A stretch of DNA of 64,000 bases from Mesorhizobium sp. (GCA_004017535.1 SAJS01000005.1:1-64000), one strand, 5' to 3'; counted from the stretch's first letter, positions 1-8,404 are shown. Numbers and translations: made by a program. The notes: a model not told the origin generated them from the letters alone.

Positions 1-24
1 AGTGAGACGTTGGCTTTCCCTGGA

Positions 25-77
25 ACACCCCTCATCCGTCGCCTTCGGCGACACCTTCTCCCACAAGGGGAGAAGGA
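25..77. repeat. Rhizobial-type intergenic palindrome, copy 1
   Basis: The segment reads into a hairpin with arms CCTTCTCCC (54-62) and GGGAGAAGG (68-76) and is preceded by CACCCCTCATCCG. The same combination recurs near 63757-63942. It lies just beyond the stop codon of the lytic transglycosylase gene on the minus strand, so it may also work as its transcription terminator. Family membership is inferred from the repeated copies inside this window. Confidence 0.75.
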
Positions 78-84
78 AGGAATC

Positions 85-2118
85 TCAACTCCGTCCGTTC
101 ACAAGATCCCCCACGATGTCGTATCTGCCCGAAATACGCATCTTGTAGACCTCGTAATTCTCCATCACGCGCTGCACGTAACTTCTTGTTTCCGTGTAGG
201 GAATCCGCTCGATCCAATCGACCACCTCATCGACCTGCTTGCCGCGCGGATCGCCGTATTTCGCCACCCATTGGGCGGCGCGGTTGGGGCCGGCATTGTA
301 GCCTGCGAAGGTCAGCACATAGGAGCCGCCGAAGCGGTCGAGCTGCTCGCCGAGGAAAGCCGAGCCCAGCGTCGCGTTGTAGCCCGCATCGCTCGTCAGC
401 CGCGCCTGCGAGAAACTCATGCCGGCCTTCTTCGCCAGTTGCTTGGCCGTGCCCGGCATCAACTGCAGCAGGCCGCGCGCGCCGGCGCTGGAGACGGCGC
501 CGACATTGAACTCGCTTTCCTGGCGGGCAATGGCGTAGGCGAGCGCCTTGCCGGACCCGGAAATGTTGGCCGAATCGGGAATGACCCCCAGCGGATGCGA
601 CAGCGCGCCGACATCGATGCCGCGCTGGGCGGCGATCTTGCCGACTTTCAGCGCCATGAAGTGGTTGCCCTGCTTTTCCGCCAGCACCGCAAGCAGCGCC
701 AGCTCGCCCGGGCTGGTCAGCTGTCCGGCAAGGTCGCGGTAGAGCGTCTCGGCGTAGCGGTCATAGCCCGCTTCCTGCAGCCGCTTGATCGCGCTCACCG
801 CCTCGCGGCCGTCAAAGCTCTGGCGGTCGGCCGCGCTCGGTTTCGGATAGGCGATGTTGAGTGTCCTCAACCCCACGCGCTCGCCGGCGAGCTGGCCATA
901 GAAGGTCGTGCCGTAGCTGGCCGCGCGCGTGAAATAATCCTTGGCGCTGCCCGGACCGCCGACTTCTGCGGCGCGGCCGAGCCAGTAATAGGCGCGCGAC
1001 AGCGACACCGGTCCCTGGGCGAGTTCGGTGATGCGCTTGAAGTGGGTGGCGGCGGTCGCCGGGTCATTGAGGCCGCGCAGTGCGTACCAGCCGGCGTGGA
1101 ATTCGGCCTCGGCGGCATTGGCCGGGCTTTCGGCCGCATGCATGGAGACGATTTTGTAGGCGGTCTTCATGTCGCCCTGATCGACCAGCTCGCGCGAGAG
1201 CACACGCCGTTCCACCCACCAGGCATCGGGGTCGACCAGCGAATCGCGGTCGGTCGGCGCCTGCATCACGACAGCAGCGGCTTCAGCGAATTTCTGCTGC
1301 TTGCGCAGATATTCCGCCTCGGCGAAGAAATAGCCGGCCGAGCGTTGCGCCGCCGGCACCGCTTTCAACAGTTTGGCGGCGTTCTTATCGCCCTTGTCGG
1401 CAGCCGCCCAGGCATCGGCCAACGGCTGCGCCCCGGCGAGCCCGGCGACCCGCAACGCGGAGGCCGGCCGGTCGGCATAGAACATGCGCTCCATGCGGTA
1501 GCGATGGTCGGCCGCGGGGATCAGCGTGCCGAACTCCTTGATGATGGCGTTCTCATCCTTGGCTTCCAGTTTCTCGGTGCGCCAGAACGGCACCAGCACC
1601 GCGCGGGCAGCCGCCTGGTTGCCGAGCGCCACCTGCGAGCGGGCAAGGATGATGACGCCCTCCGGCGTCAGCGGCTGGCTGCGGCCGAAAGCCTGCACCA
1701 CCACTTGCGGCGGCGGATTTTCGCGATAGAGCGCACGTTCGCTGTTCCTGCGCAGCGCGATCGTCCCCGGCCACCCGGGCAGCATCTTGGCGGCATCGGC
1801 AATCTCGCCGCTCGGCACCTGGTCGCCACCATAAAGCGCGATCGCCCAAGCCAGGATGTGCCGGTCGAGCGAAGTGGCGGGCAGCGTGTCGCGGGCATTG
1901 CGCGCGCCAGCGATGTTGTTGGCGGCAAGCGCGTCGAGGCCGCTCTTCAGTTGCGCAATGTCGGAGAATGGGGCGGTGCGGCCAGGCGTCTGCGGTGCAT
2001 CGGGCATGGGAATAGAAGCCGTCGCCCGCGCGTCGACGCTGCCGCCGATCGCCGTGGTGGGCGTCAGCGCGACGATCGCGCCGAAAAGCGCGAAGAGATG
2101 AGGCCGCCTCGTCGGCAT
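85..2118 (-). CDS. Soluble lytic murein transglycosylase (Slt70-like)
   Basis: This 677-residue protein should cleave the MurNAc-GlcNAc bond of peptidoglycan in the periplasm with formation of 1,6-anhydro-MurNAc. The N-terminus has a basic stretch and a hydrophobic segment typical of a Sec signal peptide. A long alpha-helical superhelical region fills the middle, as in Slt70. The C-terminal catalytic domain shows the family pattern ARQESEFN with the likely catalytic Glu near residue 534, then GLLQLMPGTA and FAGYNAGPNRA. An AGGA ribosome site lies about 9 bases before the ATG. The gene is separated from dapA by two large hairpins and is transcribed away from it. The family assignment is firm; the choice between Slt subfamilies is not. 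Confidence 0.93.
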   Translation of the reverse strand: MPTRRPHLFALFGAIVALTPTTAIGGSVDARATASIPMPDAPQTPGRTAPFSDIAQLKSGLDALAANNIAGARNARDTLPATSLDRHILAWAIALYGGDQVPSGEIADAAKMLPGWPGTIALRRNSERALYRENPPPQVVVQAFGRSQPLTPEGVIILARSQVALGNQAAARAVLVPFWRTEKLEAKDENAIIKEFGTLIPAADHRYRMERMFYADRPASALRVAGLAGAQPLADAWAAADKGDKNAAKLLKAVPAAQRSAGYFFAEAEYLRKQQKFAEAAAVVMQAPTDRDSLVDPDAWWVERRVLSRELVDQGDMKTAYKIVSMHAAESPANAAEAEFHAGWYALRGLNDPATAATHFKRITELAQGPVSLSRAYYWLGRAAEVGGPGSAKDYFTRAASYGTTFYGQLAGERVGLRTLNIAYPKPSAADRQSFDGREAVSAIKRLQEAGYDRYAETLYRDLAGQLTSPGELALLAVLAEKQGNHFMALKVGKIAAQRGIDVGALSHPLGVIPDSANISGSGKALAYAIARQESEFNVGAVSSAGARGLLQLMPGTAKQLAKKAGMSFSQARLTSDAGYNATLGSAFLGEQLDRFGGSYVLTFAGYNAGPNRAAQWVAKYGDPRGKQVDEVVDWIERIPYTETRSYVQRVMENYEVYKMRISGRYDIVGDLVNGRS

Positions 2119-2240
2119 GGTTGCAATCCTAGCACATCGTCAGCAGGCGCGGGCACTAGAGAACCCGATGCGAAGCCTAGACTTAGGTCGTGAAGGGCTC
2201 GTAAACAAAAGGTTATCGAGGCCGTTCGAATTGCGCTTGC

Positions 2241-2314
2241 TGGTGTCCCGATTCTGAAATTCGCATGACCTTGATATCGGGCGCGGCGCGAATTTCAGAA
2301 TCGCAAGGACACCA
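2241..2314. repeat. Large imperfect inverted repeat (hairpin A)
   Basis: The left arm starts TGGTGTCCCGATTCTG (2241) and the right arm ends at 2314. They pair over about 24 bases with one 3-base bulge (CAA). The loop contains GATATCG. A second hairpin with a similarly placed GATATCG follows at once, suggesting two members of one palindromic repeat type. Confidence 0.85.
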
Positions 2315-2328
2315 GCCAACTGTCGAAT

Positions 2329-2403
2329 CCAGTGTCGTGGTTTTCGATGTTCGCTCCGAGCCTGATATCGACGTCTGGCGAACATCGAAAACCACGACAC
2401 TGG
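2329..2403. repeat. Perfect 26-bp inverted repeat (hairpin B)
   Basis: The arms at 2329-2354 and 2378-2403 are perfect reverse complements over 26 bases, with a 23-base loop that again contains GATATCG. It ends about 130 bases upstream of dapA. No T-run follows it, so it is not a classic intrinsic terminator. Confidence 0.92.
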
Positions 2404-2533
2404 CACTACGCCGATGCTTGCCGCTAAACCATGTCGAGACTATGGTGCGCGGCTTCGCTTTCGGTTAGAAGGCGCGCAATAACCGACCGACAAACCTGAT
2501 ACGTTCCCGAGAGTTCCAAGGAGTTTGGAAGAC

Positions 2534-3415
2534 ATGCTGAGAGGCTCGCTGACTGCGCTCGTCACACCGTTCGAAAAGAGCGGGCGTTTCGACGAGAAAG
2601 CCTTTCGCGCTTTCATCGAATGGCAGATCGCCGAGGGCACCAAGGGGCTCGTTCCGGTGGGAACCACAGGCGAGTCGCCGACGCTGTCGCATGAGGAGCA
2701 CCGCCAGGTCGTGAAGGTCGCCATAGAGGTGGCCAAGGGTAGGGTGCCGGTCGTGGCCGGCGCCGGCTCCAATAACACCGAGGAAGCGGTCGGCCTTGTG
2801 AAGTATGCCGAACAGGCCGGCGCCGATGCCGCCCTTGTCGTCACGCCTTACTACAACAAGCCCACGCAGCGCGGCCTCTACGCGCATTTCGCCGCCGTCG
2901 CCGAGGCGACCAGGCTGCCGATCATCATCTACAACATCCCGCCGCGCTCGGTGATCGACATGACGCCCGAGACGATGGGCAGGCTGGCGCACGACTTCAA
3001 GAACATCGTCGGTGTCAAGGATGCCACCGGCAAGGTCGAGCGCGTCTCCGAGCAGCGCATGACCTGCGGCAAGGACTTCATCCAGCTCTCCGGCGAGGAT
3101 GCTTCCGCGCTCGGCTTCAACGCCCATGGCGGCGTCGGCTGCATCTCGGTGACATCGAATGTCGCGCCGCGGCTCTGCGCCGAATTCCAGGAAGCGACAC
3201 TCACCGGCGACAGTGCCAAGGCGCTCGAGCTGCAGGATCGGCTCTTGCCGCTGCATAAGGCGATCTTCATCGAACCCGGCCTGTGCGGCGCCAAATATGC
3301 GCTCTCGAAGCTTGGCAAGGTCGAAAACGTGGTGCGCTCGCCGCTGGTGACGATCGAGGCCTCGACGGCCGAAAAGATCGACCAGGCGTTGAAGCACGCC
3401 GGCTTGATTAATTAG
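2534..3415 (+). CDS. dapA: 4-hydroxy-tetrahydrodipicolinate synthase
   Basis: DapA condenses pyruvate with aspartate semialdehyde in the cytoplasm, the first committed step of the diaminopimelate/lysine branch that feeds peptidoglycan synthesis. The 293-residue length fits the family. Visible family motifs are [14 protein letters not shown] (threonine pair of the active site), IIIYNIPPR with the catalytic tyrosine, and VGVKDATG with the Schiff-base lysine. The ATG at 2534 is preferred because AAGGAG lies 10 bases upstream; a TTG at 2525 in frame is possible. Large palindromes flank it on both sides, and smpB follows in the same direction. Confidence 0.97.
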   Translation: MLRGSLTALVTPFEKSGRFDEKAFRAFIEWQIAEGTKGLVPVGTTGESPTLSHEEHRQVVKVAIEVAKGRVPVVAGAGSNNTEEAVGLVKYAEQAGADAALVVTPYYNKPTQRGLYAHFAAVAEATRLPIIIYNIPPRSVIDMTPETMGRLAHDFKNIVGVKDATGKVERVSEQRMTCGKDFIQLSGEDASALGFNAHGGVGCISVTSNVAPRLCAEFQEATLTGDSAKALELQDRLLPLHKAIFIEPGLCGAKYALSKLGKVENVVRSPLVTIEASTAEKIDQALKHAGLIN

Positions 3416-3422
3416 CGAGCCC

Positions 3423-3552
3423 GTTTGGAAACTCTACTCCTGCGGCCATCTGAAGGCGCCACCTGCGCTTCCGGTGCTCACGTACTATATGTACGCTCCG
3501 CTCCGGTTCTCGGTGGCGCCTTCACCTGACTCGCAGGAGCGAGTTTCGAAAC
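3423..3552. repeat. 130-bp long palindrome between dapA and smpB
   Basis: The outer arms GTTTGGAAAC (3423) and GTTTCGAAAC (3543-3552) and the inner arms GGCGCCACC (3455-3463) and GGTGGCGCC (3512-3520) pair with few mismatches. The centre has a further ACGTAC...GTACG palindrome. Transcribed, it would fold into one long stem. It could end dapA transcription or protect a dapA-smpB message. Confidence 0.88.
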
Positions 3553-3566
3553 GGACTCTGGACGTC

Positions 3567-4046
3567 ATGAATCAAGTCAAGAAAGCCGACCCCAACAACA
3601 GGACGGTCGCCGAAAACCGCAAGGCGCGCTTCTCCTACGAGGTGCTCGACACGATCGAGACCGGCTTGGTGCTGACCGGCACCGAGGTCAAGTCGCTGCG
3701 CCAGGGCCAGGCCAACATCCAGGAGAGCTATGCCTCAGCCGAGGGCGGCGAGATCTGGCTGATCAATTCCTATCTGCCGGAATATCTGCAGGCCAATCGC
3801 TTCAACCACGAGCCGCGCCGGCGCCGCAAATTGCTGGTCTCCAAGCGCGAGATGGCCAAGCTGTCGCAAAGCGTCGAGCGCGAGGGCATGACGCTGGTGC
3901 CGCTGAAGATCTATTTCAACGACCGCGGCCGCGCCAAGCTGCTCTTGGCAATTGCCCGCGGCAAGAAACTGCACGACAAGCGCGAGACCGAAAAGCAGCG
4001 CGACTGGTCGCGCGAGAAGGGCCGGCTGCTGAAGGAGCGCGGCTGA
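3567..4046 (+). CDS. smpB: SsrA-binding protein SmpB
   Basis: SmpB binds tmRNA and delivers it to stalled ribosomes for trans-translation. The 159-residue length is normal. The family pattern is clear: [20 protein letters not shown], then GTEVKSLR, and the basic C-terminal tail [16 protein letters not shown] that occupies the mRNA channel. I place the start at the ATG at 3567; an in-frame upstream extension would read through the palindrome and is not credible. No tmRNA gene is visible in the window. A weak hairpin (GCTTTTGC...GCAAAAAGC) follows the stop. Confidence 0.97.
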   Translation: MNQVKKADPNNRTVAENRKARFSYEVLDTIETGLVLTGTEVKSLRQGQANIQESYASAEGGEIWLINSYLPEYLQANRFNHEPRRRRKLLVSKREMAKLSQSVEREGMTLVPLKIYFNDRGRAKLLLAIARGKKLHDKRETEKQRDWSREKGRLLKERG

Positions 4047-4117
4047 GCTTTTGCCGCCGGCCGCAAAAAGCCACCAGCCAGCTTCTTGGTTCAGGCCTAA
4101 CAGCATTTCGGACGGGG

Positions 4118-4849
4118 GTGGTCTTGGGGAAGCGGACCGTTTTCTGGGGCCTGGCCAGTGTGGTTGTCGCCTGTGCCGTCGCGGCCGGCGCCTATTTCTG
4201 GTTCCGCGGCTTTTCACCGGATCGCGCAGAATTCCCGATCCGCGGCATCGACGTCTCGCATCATCAGGGCAAGATCGACTGGCGGCGCGTCGCGGCCGAC
4301 GATGTCGCCTTCGCCATCATCAAGGCCACCGAAGGCGGCACGCATGTCGACACTCTGTTCGCCACGAATCTACGCGAAGCCCGCGCGGCCGGCCTCGCGG
4401 TCGGCGCCTATCACTTCTTCACCTTCTGCCGGCCGGGGGCCGACCAGGCGAAGAATTTTATCGCCGTGGTGCCGCGCAGCGAACCGCTTTTGCCGCCGGT
4501 GGTCGACATCGAATTCGGCGGCAACTGCCCGCAGCGGCCGTCGCCGCAGCAGTTGAACACCGAACTTGCCGCTTTCCTCGGCCCGGTCGAGGCGGCCTTC
4601 GGCAAGCAGGCTATCTTCTACCTGACCGATGAGGCGGCCGACGCCTATTCCGCAACCATCATCGCGCGCCAGCGCTGGCTGCGTTCGCTGGCGATCAGGC
4701 CGCGCGAAAACGACTGGGTCTATTGGCAGTATCACAATATGGGCCGCGTCGACGGCATCGAAGGCGATGTCGATCTCAACGTTCTGAAGGGCAGCCGCGG
4801 GACGCTGGCCGAGCTGTTCGCGCCGACGCCTTCAATTGCCGGCCCTTGA
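4118..4849 (+). CDS. Glycoside hydrolase family 25 lysozyme-like protein
   Basis: The 243-residue protein has one N-terminal hydrophobic segment (about residues 6-28: signal peptide or membrane anchor) followed by a GH25 muramidase domain. Recognisable pieces are GIDVSHHQGKIDW, FAIIKATEGG, GAYHFF and PVVDIEFGG, which carry the acidic catalytic positions of the family, and the C-terminal VYWQYHNMGRVDGIEGDVDL. It should hydrolyse the beta-1,4 MurNAc-GlcNAc bond in the periplasm. The start is GTG at 4118. Whether it serves cell-wall turnover or another role is not shown by context. Confidence 0.88.
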   Translation: MVLGKRTVFWGLASVVVACAVAAGAYFWFRGFSPDRAEFPIRGIDVSHHQGKIDWRRVAADDVAFAIIKATEGGTHVDTLFATNLREARAAGLAVGAYHFFTFCRPGADQAKNFIAVVPRSEPLLPPVVDIEFGGNCPQRPSPQQLNTELAAFLGPVEAAFGKQAIFYLTDEAADAYSATIIARQRWLRSLAIRPRENDWVYWQYHNMGRVDGIEGDVDLNVLKGSRGTLAELFAPTPSIAGP

Positions 4850-4873
4850 AGTGTTTGCCGCGCCGCCGAAGGC

Positions 4874-5803
4874 TCACGATCCTCCCGGCGCCGGTTCACT
4901 GAGACGTCTGCTGGCAATACGTCCTCCGATCGCTGACAAGCCCATCCCGGCGGCCATGATGGCTATGGCTGAGAACTGGATCGTCATCGGCGTTTCGCCG
5001 AGTACGGCCATGCCGACAACCACCGTGGCTATCGGTATGCCGGGCAGGAACAGCGATGCCGCCTGCGGCCCCAATTTCCGGACGATGTAGGTATAGAGGA
5101 ACATGGCTGCCGCGCCAGCCAGAATCCCCTGGATCACGATCTGACCGATGATTTCGCCGACCGCGGCCGCATGGATTTGGCTTGGCGCCAGGAGACAGAG
5201 AATCGGCAGCGGCAGGCAGGACAGGAGCACCACCGCGGCCGTCGCCGGGACGGGATCGGCATGCCAGCGCCTGACAAGAACGGCATAGGTCGAGAACATC
5301 AGGCCCGATCCGATGAAAAGCATGTCGCCGAAGAGAACGCTGCCTGTTGCCTCGCGCGCCGGCGCGAGGAACAGGAACAGGCCGGCCACGATCGCGAGGA
5401 CGCCGATGGTCCGTTGCCGCGAAGCGCCGTCATGGAAGACGATGCGCGACAGCAGGAACGAGAAGAAGACGATTGACGCGGGGCAGAGCGCCGCCGCATG
5501 GGCGGCAGGCGCATAGGTCAGGCCCCAATTGATGATCAGCGGATAAGGCAATCCGGCCAGCGCCGCCAAGGCCAGGGCTCGTCGCCAGCCAAGCGCTCTC
5601 ATGCCTGCGAAGCCACCGCGCCAGGCGATCGGCAGAAAGACCACCGCGGCGCCGCCAAAACGCAAGACGGCTACGTCGGTCGCCGTCAGATGCTCCCGGA
5701 GGCTGAAGCGGGCGGCGACGAATTGGATGGCATAAATGCCGATCATGGTCAGGCCCGCGATGATTGCCAGCCTGGAGTTTCCCGCGTCTCGTGTGTCCGC
5801 CAT
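4874..5803 (-). CDS. EamA-family (DMT superfamily) transporter
   Basis: A 309-residue inner-membrane protein with about ten hydrophobic helices arranged as two EamA repeats, the usual architecture of drug/metabolite transporters. Typical segments are FVAARFSLREHL near the start, a conserved LRFGGAA in helix 2 and VGMAVLGETP near helix 9. The substrate cannot be read from sequence. It is divergently placed from an Lrp/AsnC regulator with a palindrome between them, so an amino acid or related metabolite exporter controlled by that regulator is a reasonable inference. Confidence 0.85.
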   Translation of the reverse strand: MADTRDAGNSRLAIIAGLTMIGIYAIQFVAARFSLREHLTATDVAVLRFGGAAVVFLPIAWRGGFAGMRALGWRRALALAALAGLPYPLIINWGLTYAPAAHAAALCPASIVFFSFLLSRIVFHDGASRQRTIGVLAIVAGLFLFLAPAREATGSVLFGDMLFIGSGLMFSTYAVLVRRWHADPVPATAAVVLLSCLPLPILCLLAPSQIHAAAVGEIIGQIVIQGILAGAAAMFLYTYIVRKLGPQAASLFLPGIPIATVVVGMAVLGETPMTIQFSAIAIMAAGMGLSAIGGRIASRRLSEPAPGGS

Positions 5804-5864
5804 GTCCTGCCGCCGTCATGACATCGTCGCCGGAGACCACCTCCACCGATGCGATGACAAGCGC

Positions 5865-5883
5865 AGGTTATTGCCTATAACCT
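5865..5883. promoter_or_regulatory. Perfect 7-bp inverted repeat, candidate Lrp-type operator
   Basis: AGGTTAT-TGCCT-ATAACCT lies between the divergent EamA transporter and Lrp/AsnC genes, 65 bases upstream of the regulator's GTG. Symmetric AT-rich sites of this size are usual for AsnC-type regulators. The link to this regulator is inferred from position. Confidence 0.5.
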
Positions 5884-5947
5884 TGTGGTAAAATAGGCTC
5901 TTTTCCTGAAATCAGAGTGAAATGCACAGACTAAAGGCGAACTTGGC

Positions 5948-6421
5948 GTGAATACAGAAGCGAGCGATCTCGACGCGGTCGACCGCAATCTTCTTCGACT
6001 GCTGCAGGAGGATGGACGTCGCACGACACTTGATCTGGCAGCGCGTGTCGGCCTGTCGCCGACCGGCACCAGCCTGCGGGTGAAGCGGCTGTTTCGGGAA
6101 GGCTACATCACCGCGGTCAGGGCCGTGCTCAATCCGGCAAAGATCGGACGCGGCACGCTCGTCTTCATCGAGGTGCGTCTCGACCATACGGCGCCCCATA
6201 TTTTTGAGCGGTTTGCCGAGGCAGTGACCAAGGCGCCAGAGGTGCTGGAATGCCATATGGTCGTCGGCGGCTTCGACTATCTGGTGAAGGCGCGCATCGC
6301 GGAGATGGCCGCCTATCAGGATTTCCTGACCCGGGTCATCCTGCCGCTGCCCGGCGTGAAGGAGACGCACACTTACGCCTCGATCGGCGACGTGAAGCCG
6401 GATGCGCTGCTGCCGGTATAG
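5948..6421 (+). CDS. Lrp/AsnC family transcriptional regulator
   Basis: The 157-residue protein has the two-part family architecture. An N-terminal helix-turn-helix (about residues 8-50) includes LDAVDRNLLRLLQEDGR and ARVGLSPTGTSLRVKRL. It is followed by a C-terminal RAM-type effector/oligomerisation domain with VLECHMVVGGFDYLVK. The start is GTG. It is divergent from the transporter at 4874-5803, and the palindrome between them suggests control of the transporter and of itself in response to an amino acid-like ligand. The ligand is unknown. Confidence 0.93.
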   Translation: MNTEASDLDAVDRNLLRLLQEDGRRTTLDLAARVGLSPTGTSLRVKRLFREGYITAVRAVLNPAKIGRGTLVFIEVRLDHTAPHIFERFAEAVTKAPEVLECHMVVGGFDYLVKARIAEMAAYQDFLTRVILPLPGVKETHTYASIGDVKPDALLPV

Positions 6422-6443
6422 CCGCCGGACCATCGGGGCGGCT
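6420..6443. terminator. Possible bidirectional hairpin between convergent genes
   Basis: AGCCGCC (6420-6426) and GGCGGCT (6437-6443) form a perfect 7-bp stem overlapping the stop of the Lrp gene and just before the stop of the convergent glycosylase gene. There is no long T-run, so the terminator role is only plausible. Confidence 0.4.
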
Positions 6444-6447
6444 GAAT

Positions 6448-7104
6448 CTAGTTCCTCAGGAACGCCGCAATCTCGCTGAACACGCCGACGAACATCTCTT
6501 CCGTCAGCACGCCCGTATTGGTGTTGTAGCGCGAGCAGTGATAGCTGGAGAACAGCGCGATGCCGCCGGCCTCCTGCTTTCCGCCGTGGCGGAACGGAAT
6601 GGCCGCGACGCGCTCGCCCAGCGCCCGCACCGTCGACTGATGCGCGATCGAACCCAGCGTCAGTATGGCGCGTAAATTGGGAAAGCGCGCGATGGTGGGT
6701 TTCAAAAAAGTCCGGCAGGTGGCGATCTCGGCGCCGACCGGCTTGTTCTCCGGTGGCACGCAGCGCACTGCGTTGGTGATGGCCGTGCCGACAAGCTCCA
6801 GTCCGTCATCCGGCCTTGCCTTGAACTCGCCGCGCGCCAAGCCATGCGCGATCATCGTGCCGTAGAGCAGGTCGCCGGCATAGTCGCCGGTGAAGGGGCG
6901 ACCCGTTCGGTTGGCGCCGCGCAAGCCGGGCGCCAGCCCGACGATCAGCAGCCGGACGGAATTTTCGCCCTCGGGGGGCAGGAACGTCGGCACCGGTGCA
7001 TTGAACCAGCCCGGCTCGCGTTCGCGCCAGGCGGCGATGAAATCATGCAGCCGCGGGCAGAGCGGGCAGTCACGGCTGGGTTCCGGAGAGGGTGCGGCGC
7101 TCAA
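6448..7104 (-). CDS. Uracil-DNA glycosylase, family 5 (UdgB-like)
   Basis: This base-excision repair enzyme should remove uracil and possibly other deaminated bases from DNA. The 218-residue protein has an N-terminal CPLCPRL and later cysteines in NAVRCVPP and ATCRTF, which fit the four ligands of the iron-sulfur cluster of family 4/5 glycosylases. GLAPGLRGANRTGRPFTGD matches the family 5 first motif, which lacks the catalytic acid of family 4, and HCSRYNTNTG matches the second. Family 5 is therefore preferred over family 4. The gene is convergent with the Lrp gene and ends 26 bases from it. It lies just downstream of a NYN-domain gene on the same strand. Confidence 0.87.
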   Translation of the reverse strand: MSAAPSPEPSRDCPLCPRLHDFIAAWREREPGWFNAPVPTFLPPEGENSVRLLIVGLAPGLRGANRTGRPFTGDYAGDLLYGTMIAHGLARGEFKARPDDGLELVGTAITNAVRCVPPENKPVGAEIATCRTFLKPTIARFPNLRAILTLGSIAHQSTVRALGERVAAIPFRHGGKQEAGGIALFSSYHCSRYNTNTGVLTEEMFVGVFSEIAAFLRN

Positions 7105-7116
7105 GGCCGCCGCCCG

Positions 7117-7698
7117 TCAATAATCGTCCTCGTCGACTTCGGCGGGTTCCGGTCGGCGCACCGGCCGCTCGGACGGATCGCGACCGACCTCGCTCTTCAG
7201 CGTCATCAGATCGATGAAATGGTCGGCCTGGCGGCGCAGGTCGTCGGAAATCATCGGCGGCTGCGAAGCCATCGTCGAAATGATGGACACTTTGCGGCCG
7301 CGCCGCTGCAGGGCCTCGACCAGCGTGCGGAAGTCGCCGTCGCCGGAGAAGATGACATAGTGGTCGACGACGTCGGCAAGCTCCAGCGCATCGACGGTCA
7401 GCTCGATGTCCATGTTGCCCTTGATCTTGCGGCGGCCGGTCGAGTCGGTGAATTCCTTGGCGGGCTTGGTCACCACCTTGAAGCCGTTATAGTCGAGCCA
7501 GTCGATCAGCGGCCGGATCGAGGAATATTCCTGATCCTCGACCAGCGCGGTGTAATAATAGGCCCGCAAGAGATAGCCGCGCTTCTGGAAGCTCGACAGG
7601 AGCTTGCGGTAATCGATGTCGAAGCCCAGCGCGCGGGACGTGGCGTAGAGATTGGCGCCGTCGATGAAAAGAGCGATCTTTTCACGGGGATCGAACAT
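7117..7698 (-). CDS. LabA-like NYN domain protein (putative RNase)
   Basis: The 193-residue protein carries a LabA-type NYN (PIN-like) domain: FIDGANLYATSRALGFDID with the first acidic residue, KGNMDIELTVDAL and FSGDGDFRTLVEAL with further acidic residues, and VSIISTM near the end of the fold. NYN domains are metal-dependent ribonucleases. The C-terminal 40 residues are charged and probably disordered. It is often found close to rpoZ and rsh in Rhizobiales, which is seen here. It is 12 bases upstream of the glycosylase gene, so they may be co-transcribed. Its RNA target is unknown. Confidence 0.88.
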   Translation of the reverse strand: MFDPREKIALFIDGANLYATSRALGFDIDYRKLLSSFQKRGYLLRAYYYTALVEDQEYSSIRPLIDWLDYNGFKVVTKPAKEFTDSTGRRKIKGNMDIELTVDALELADVVDHYVIFSGDGDFRTLVEALQRRGRKVSIISTMASQPPMISDDLRRQADHFIDLMTLKSEVGRDPSERPVRRPEPAEVDEDDY

Positions 7699-8002
7699 TG
7701 AAAAACATCCCTTTTCGAAAATTTCTGTCGTCTAAAAGCGTTCGACGAATAGGTCCGACAAATGGACCTCCATGCCGTCATATCGGAGATAACGCGCAAT
7801 TTGTTGATATCCAAGGGCAGCGCCCGCATTGCAAGCAATTGTGATCGCGACTATGTGAGCCGCATCATGGCGTCGCGCGATGATGAGCCGGGCAACGGCC
7901 CATAAAGCTGGCTCCGACGCCATAAAGCTTGTATTTCGGCCGCGCCCGCGTTATGGAGCGCGCCAGCTTTCCATCAAATCCATCGCATGAAAGGGGCAGT
8001 CC
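7699..8002. other. Gene-free region upstream of rpoZ
   Basis: About 300 bases between the divergent NYN gene and rpoZ. It contains a small perfect palindrome, AGGTCC-7-GGACCT, at 7751-7769. It also has two direct copies of CATAAAGCT at 7901-7909 and 7921-7929, exactly 20 bases apart. These may be regulator sites. I see no reading frame or RNA gene I would defend. Confidence 0.55.
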
Positions 8003-8404
8003 ATGGCCCGCGTAACCGTTGAAGATTGCATCGACAAGGTCGACAACCGTTTTGAACTCGTGCTGCTCGCCGGTCATCGCGCCCGCCAGATCAGCCAGGG
8101 CGCGCAGATCACCGTTCCGCGCGACAATGACAAGAACCCGGTCATCGCTCTGCGCGAGATCGCCGACGAGACGCTGTCGCCCGACGATCTCAAGGAAGAC
8201 CTGATCCACTCGCTGCAGAAGCATGTCGAGGTCGACGAGCCGGAAGCCGAGGGCGAGGCGATCACCGACCAGACCGGCGCGACCGCCGTCGCGGCCGACG
8301 CCGACGATGCCGAGGAGAACATCGCTTTCGACCGCATGAGCGAGGAAGACCTGCTCGCCGGCATCGAAGGCCTGGTGCCGCCGGAAAAGAGCGACGACTA
8401 CTAA
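8003..8404 (+). CDS. rpoZ: RNA polymerase omega subunit
   Basis: Omega helps fold and assemble the beta' subunit. In many proteobacteria it forms part of a ppGpp binding site, which fits its position directly upstream of rsh. The 133-residue protein starts [17 protein letters not shown] and has the conserved [12 protein letters not shown]. The extended acidic C-terminal tail is typical of alphaproteobacterial omega. A 12-bp hairpin with one G-U position lies at 8472-8499 before rsh. Confidence 0.97.
   Translation: MARVTVEDCIDKVDNRFELVLLAGHRARQISQGAQITVPRDNDKNPVIALREIADETLSPDDLKEDLIHSLQKHVEVDEPEAEGEAITDQTGATAVAADADDAEENIAFDRMSEEDLLAGIEGLVPPEKSDDY

Larger units (their letters stand above)
2119..2533. 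other. Gene-free divergent intergenic region
   Basis: About 415 bases between the transglycosylase gene (leftwards) and dapA (rightwards). It should hold both promoters. Its main content is two tandem hairpins at 2241-2403. A ribosome site AAGGAG at 2518-2523 serves dapA. No credible reading frame is seen. Confidence 0.7.

Noticed and set aside
10-2193. Long plus-strand open frame of 727 codons
   Set aside because: It is the reverse shadow of the lytic transglycosylase gene; the protein is Arg/His/Gly-rich with no family resemblance.
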